Origin: Nocardioides pelophilus
Lineage (GTDB): Bacteria > Actinomycetota > Actinomycetes > Propionibacteriales > Nocardioidaceae
Direction: 5' to 3'
Assembly: GCF_014180685.1 (NCBI RefSeq)
Contig: NZ_JACEHF010000003.1
Location: 1 to 64,000, forward strand
DNA length: 64,000 nt
The notes under the pieces were generated by a model. The model had not been told where the DNA came from. It did no database searches and saw only the letters and a list, made by a program, of their open reading frames with translations. Position numbers and translations under genes: made by a program. Below are positions 63,772 through 64,000 of this stretch, one piece after another (the stretch's first letter is position 1; each line of letters opens with the position of its first letter).

Positions 63772-64000
63772 ATGACGCGTGAGACCTCCGGCCTGCTGGA
63801 CCGACACCTCTCCTTCATCGAGGCGCTCCGGGGCGCCGGCCTGTCGGTGTCGCTGGCCGAGGACCTCGACTCGGTCGCCGCGCTCGGTGCCGTGGGCTGG
63901 GGCGACCGGTCGCACGTGCGCGACGTGCTCGCCGCGACCCTGCTGAAGAAGCAGGCGCAGCGCACCACCTTCGACGCGCTCTTCGACGTCTACTTCCCGG
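63772..64000 (+). CDS. VWA-domain (CoxE-like) protein, N-terminal part only
   Basis: The first 76 codons of a VWA protein, cut by the window end. It reads MTRETSGLLDRHLSFIEALRG and LLKKQAQRTTFDALFDVYFP, the typical N-terminus of CoxE-like VWA proteins. It is the partner of the MoxR ATPase just upstream. Confidence 0.85.
   Translation, partial: MTRETSGLLDRHLSFIEALRGAGLSVSLAEDLDSVAALGAVGWGDRSHVRDVLAATLLKKQAQRTTFDALFDVYFP

Overview
The window reads as chromosomal DNA of a high-GC actinomycete, most likely Nocardioides or a close relative. The signs are very high GC throughout, frequent GTG starts and 4-base ATGA/GTGA gene overlaps, a complete Mce transport operon, and an actinobacterial tRNA adenosine deaminase-associated protein beside tadA. 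It also holds a KstR-type operator and an intergenic repeat (10555-10587) of a kind I recall from Nocardioides genomes. I see no insertion sequence, prophage, CRISPR array or rRNA. There is one tRNA gene, Ser-CGA.

Layout. 1-8175 is mostly housekeeping: a VIT1-like metal transporter, a 2H phosphoesterase, a TRIC-type channel, pntAB (minus), upp, and tadA with its partner gene. 8176-8541 is a repeat-rich gap. 8542-11821 is an aldehyde dehydrogenase/DUF779 pair with a GAF-domain regulator whose promoter shares a direct-repeat box with the dehydrogenase promoter. After tRNA-Ser come an MMPL exporter, a two-component system and an LmeA-like protein (to 18056). 18060-41646 is a lipid or steroid acquisition and degradation locus. 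A minus operon carries ALDH, hydrolase, FadD, a secreted beta-propeller protein and a secreted esterase. Plus operons carry an SDR, then an SCPx-like thiolase, SRPBCC, MaoC, SDR and acyl-CoA dehydrogenase. A TetR gene follows, then YrbE A/B, Mce A-F and a second propeller protein. Three near-identical promoter-operator units (25062, 26002 and 31588) tie this locus together, and the TetR at 30893-31534 is the obvious candidate ligand-responsive repressor.

41827-51125 holds a secreted PxKF protein, a response regulator/kinase/alarmone-synthetase operon, and a divergent MacAB-like efflux operon with two accessory secreted proteins. 51218-62314 is a second catabolic locus: a KstR-boxed acetoacetate-decarboxylase-like gene, an ALDH/SDR operon facing a PucR regulator, then hydrolase, Baeyer-Villiger-type monooxygenase and TetR, then an AurF-like diiron oxygenase and an FprB-type ferredoxin reductase. 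A distinct TGTACA dyad precedes both plus-strand transcripts of this locus. The window ends in a MoxR ATPase and the start of a VWA (CoxE-like) gene.

Working model (inference): secreted esterase and propeller proteins release or bind an ester or lipid outside the cell, Mce proteins carry the lipid inward, and FadD, thiolase, MaoC, SDR and ACAD degrade the acyl or sterol side chain. The second locus supplies monooxygenation and ester cleavage chemistry for a related substrate. The ALDH-SDR-hydrolase set occurs in both loci.
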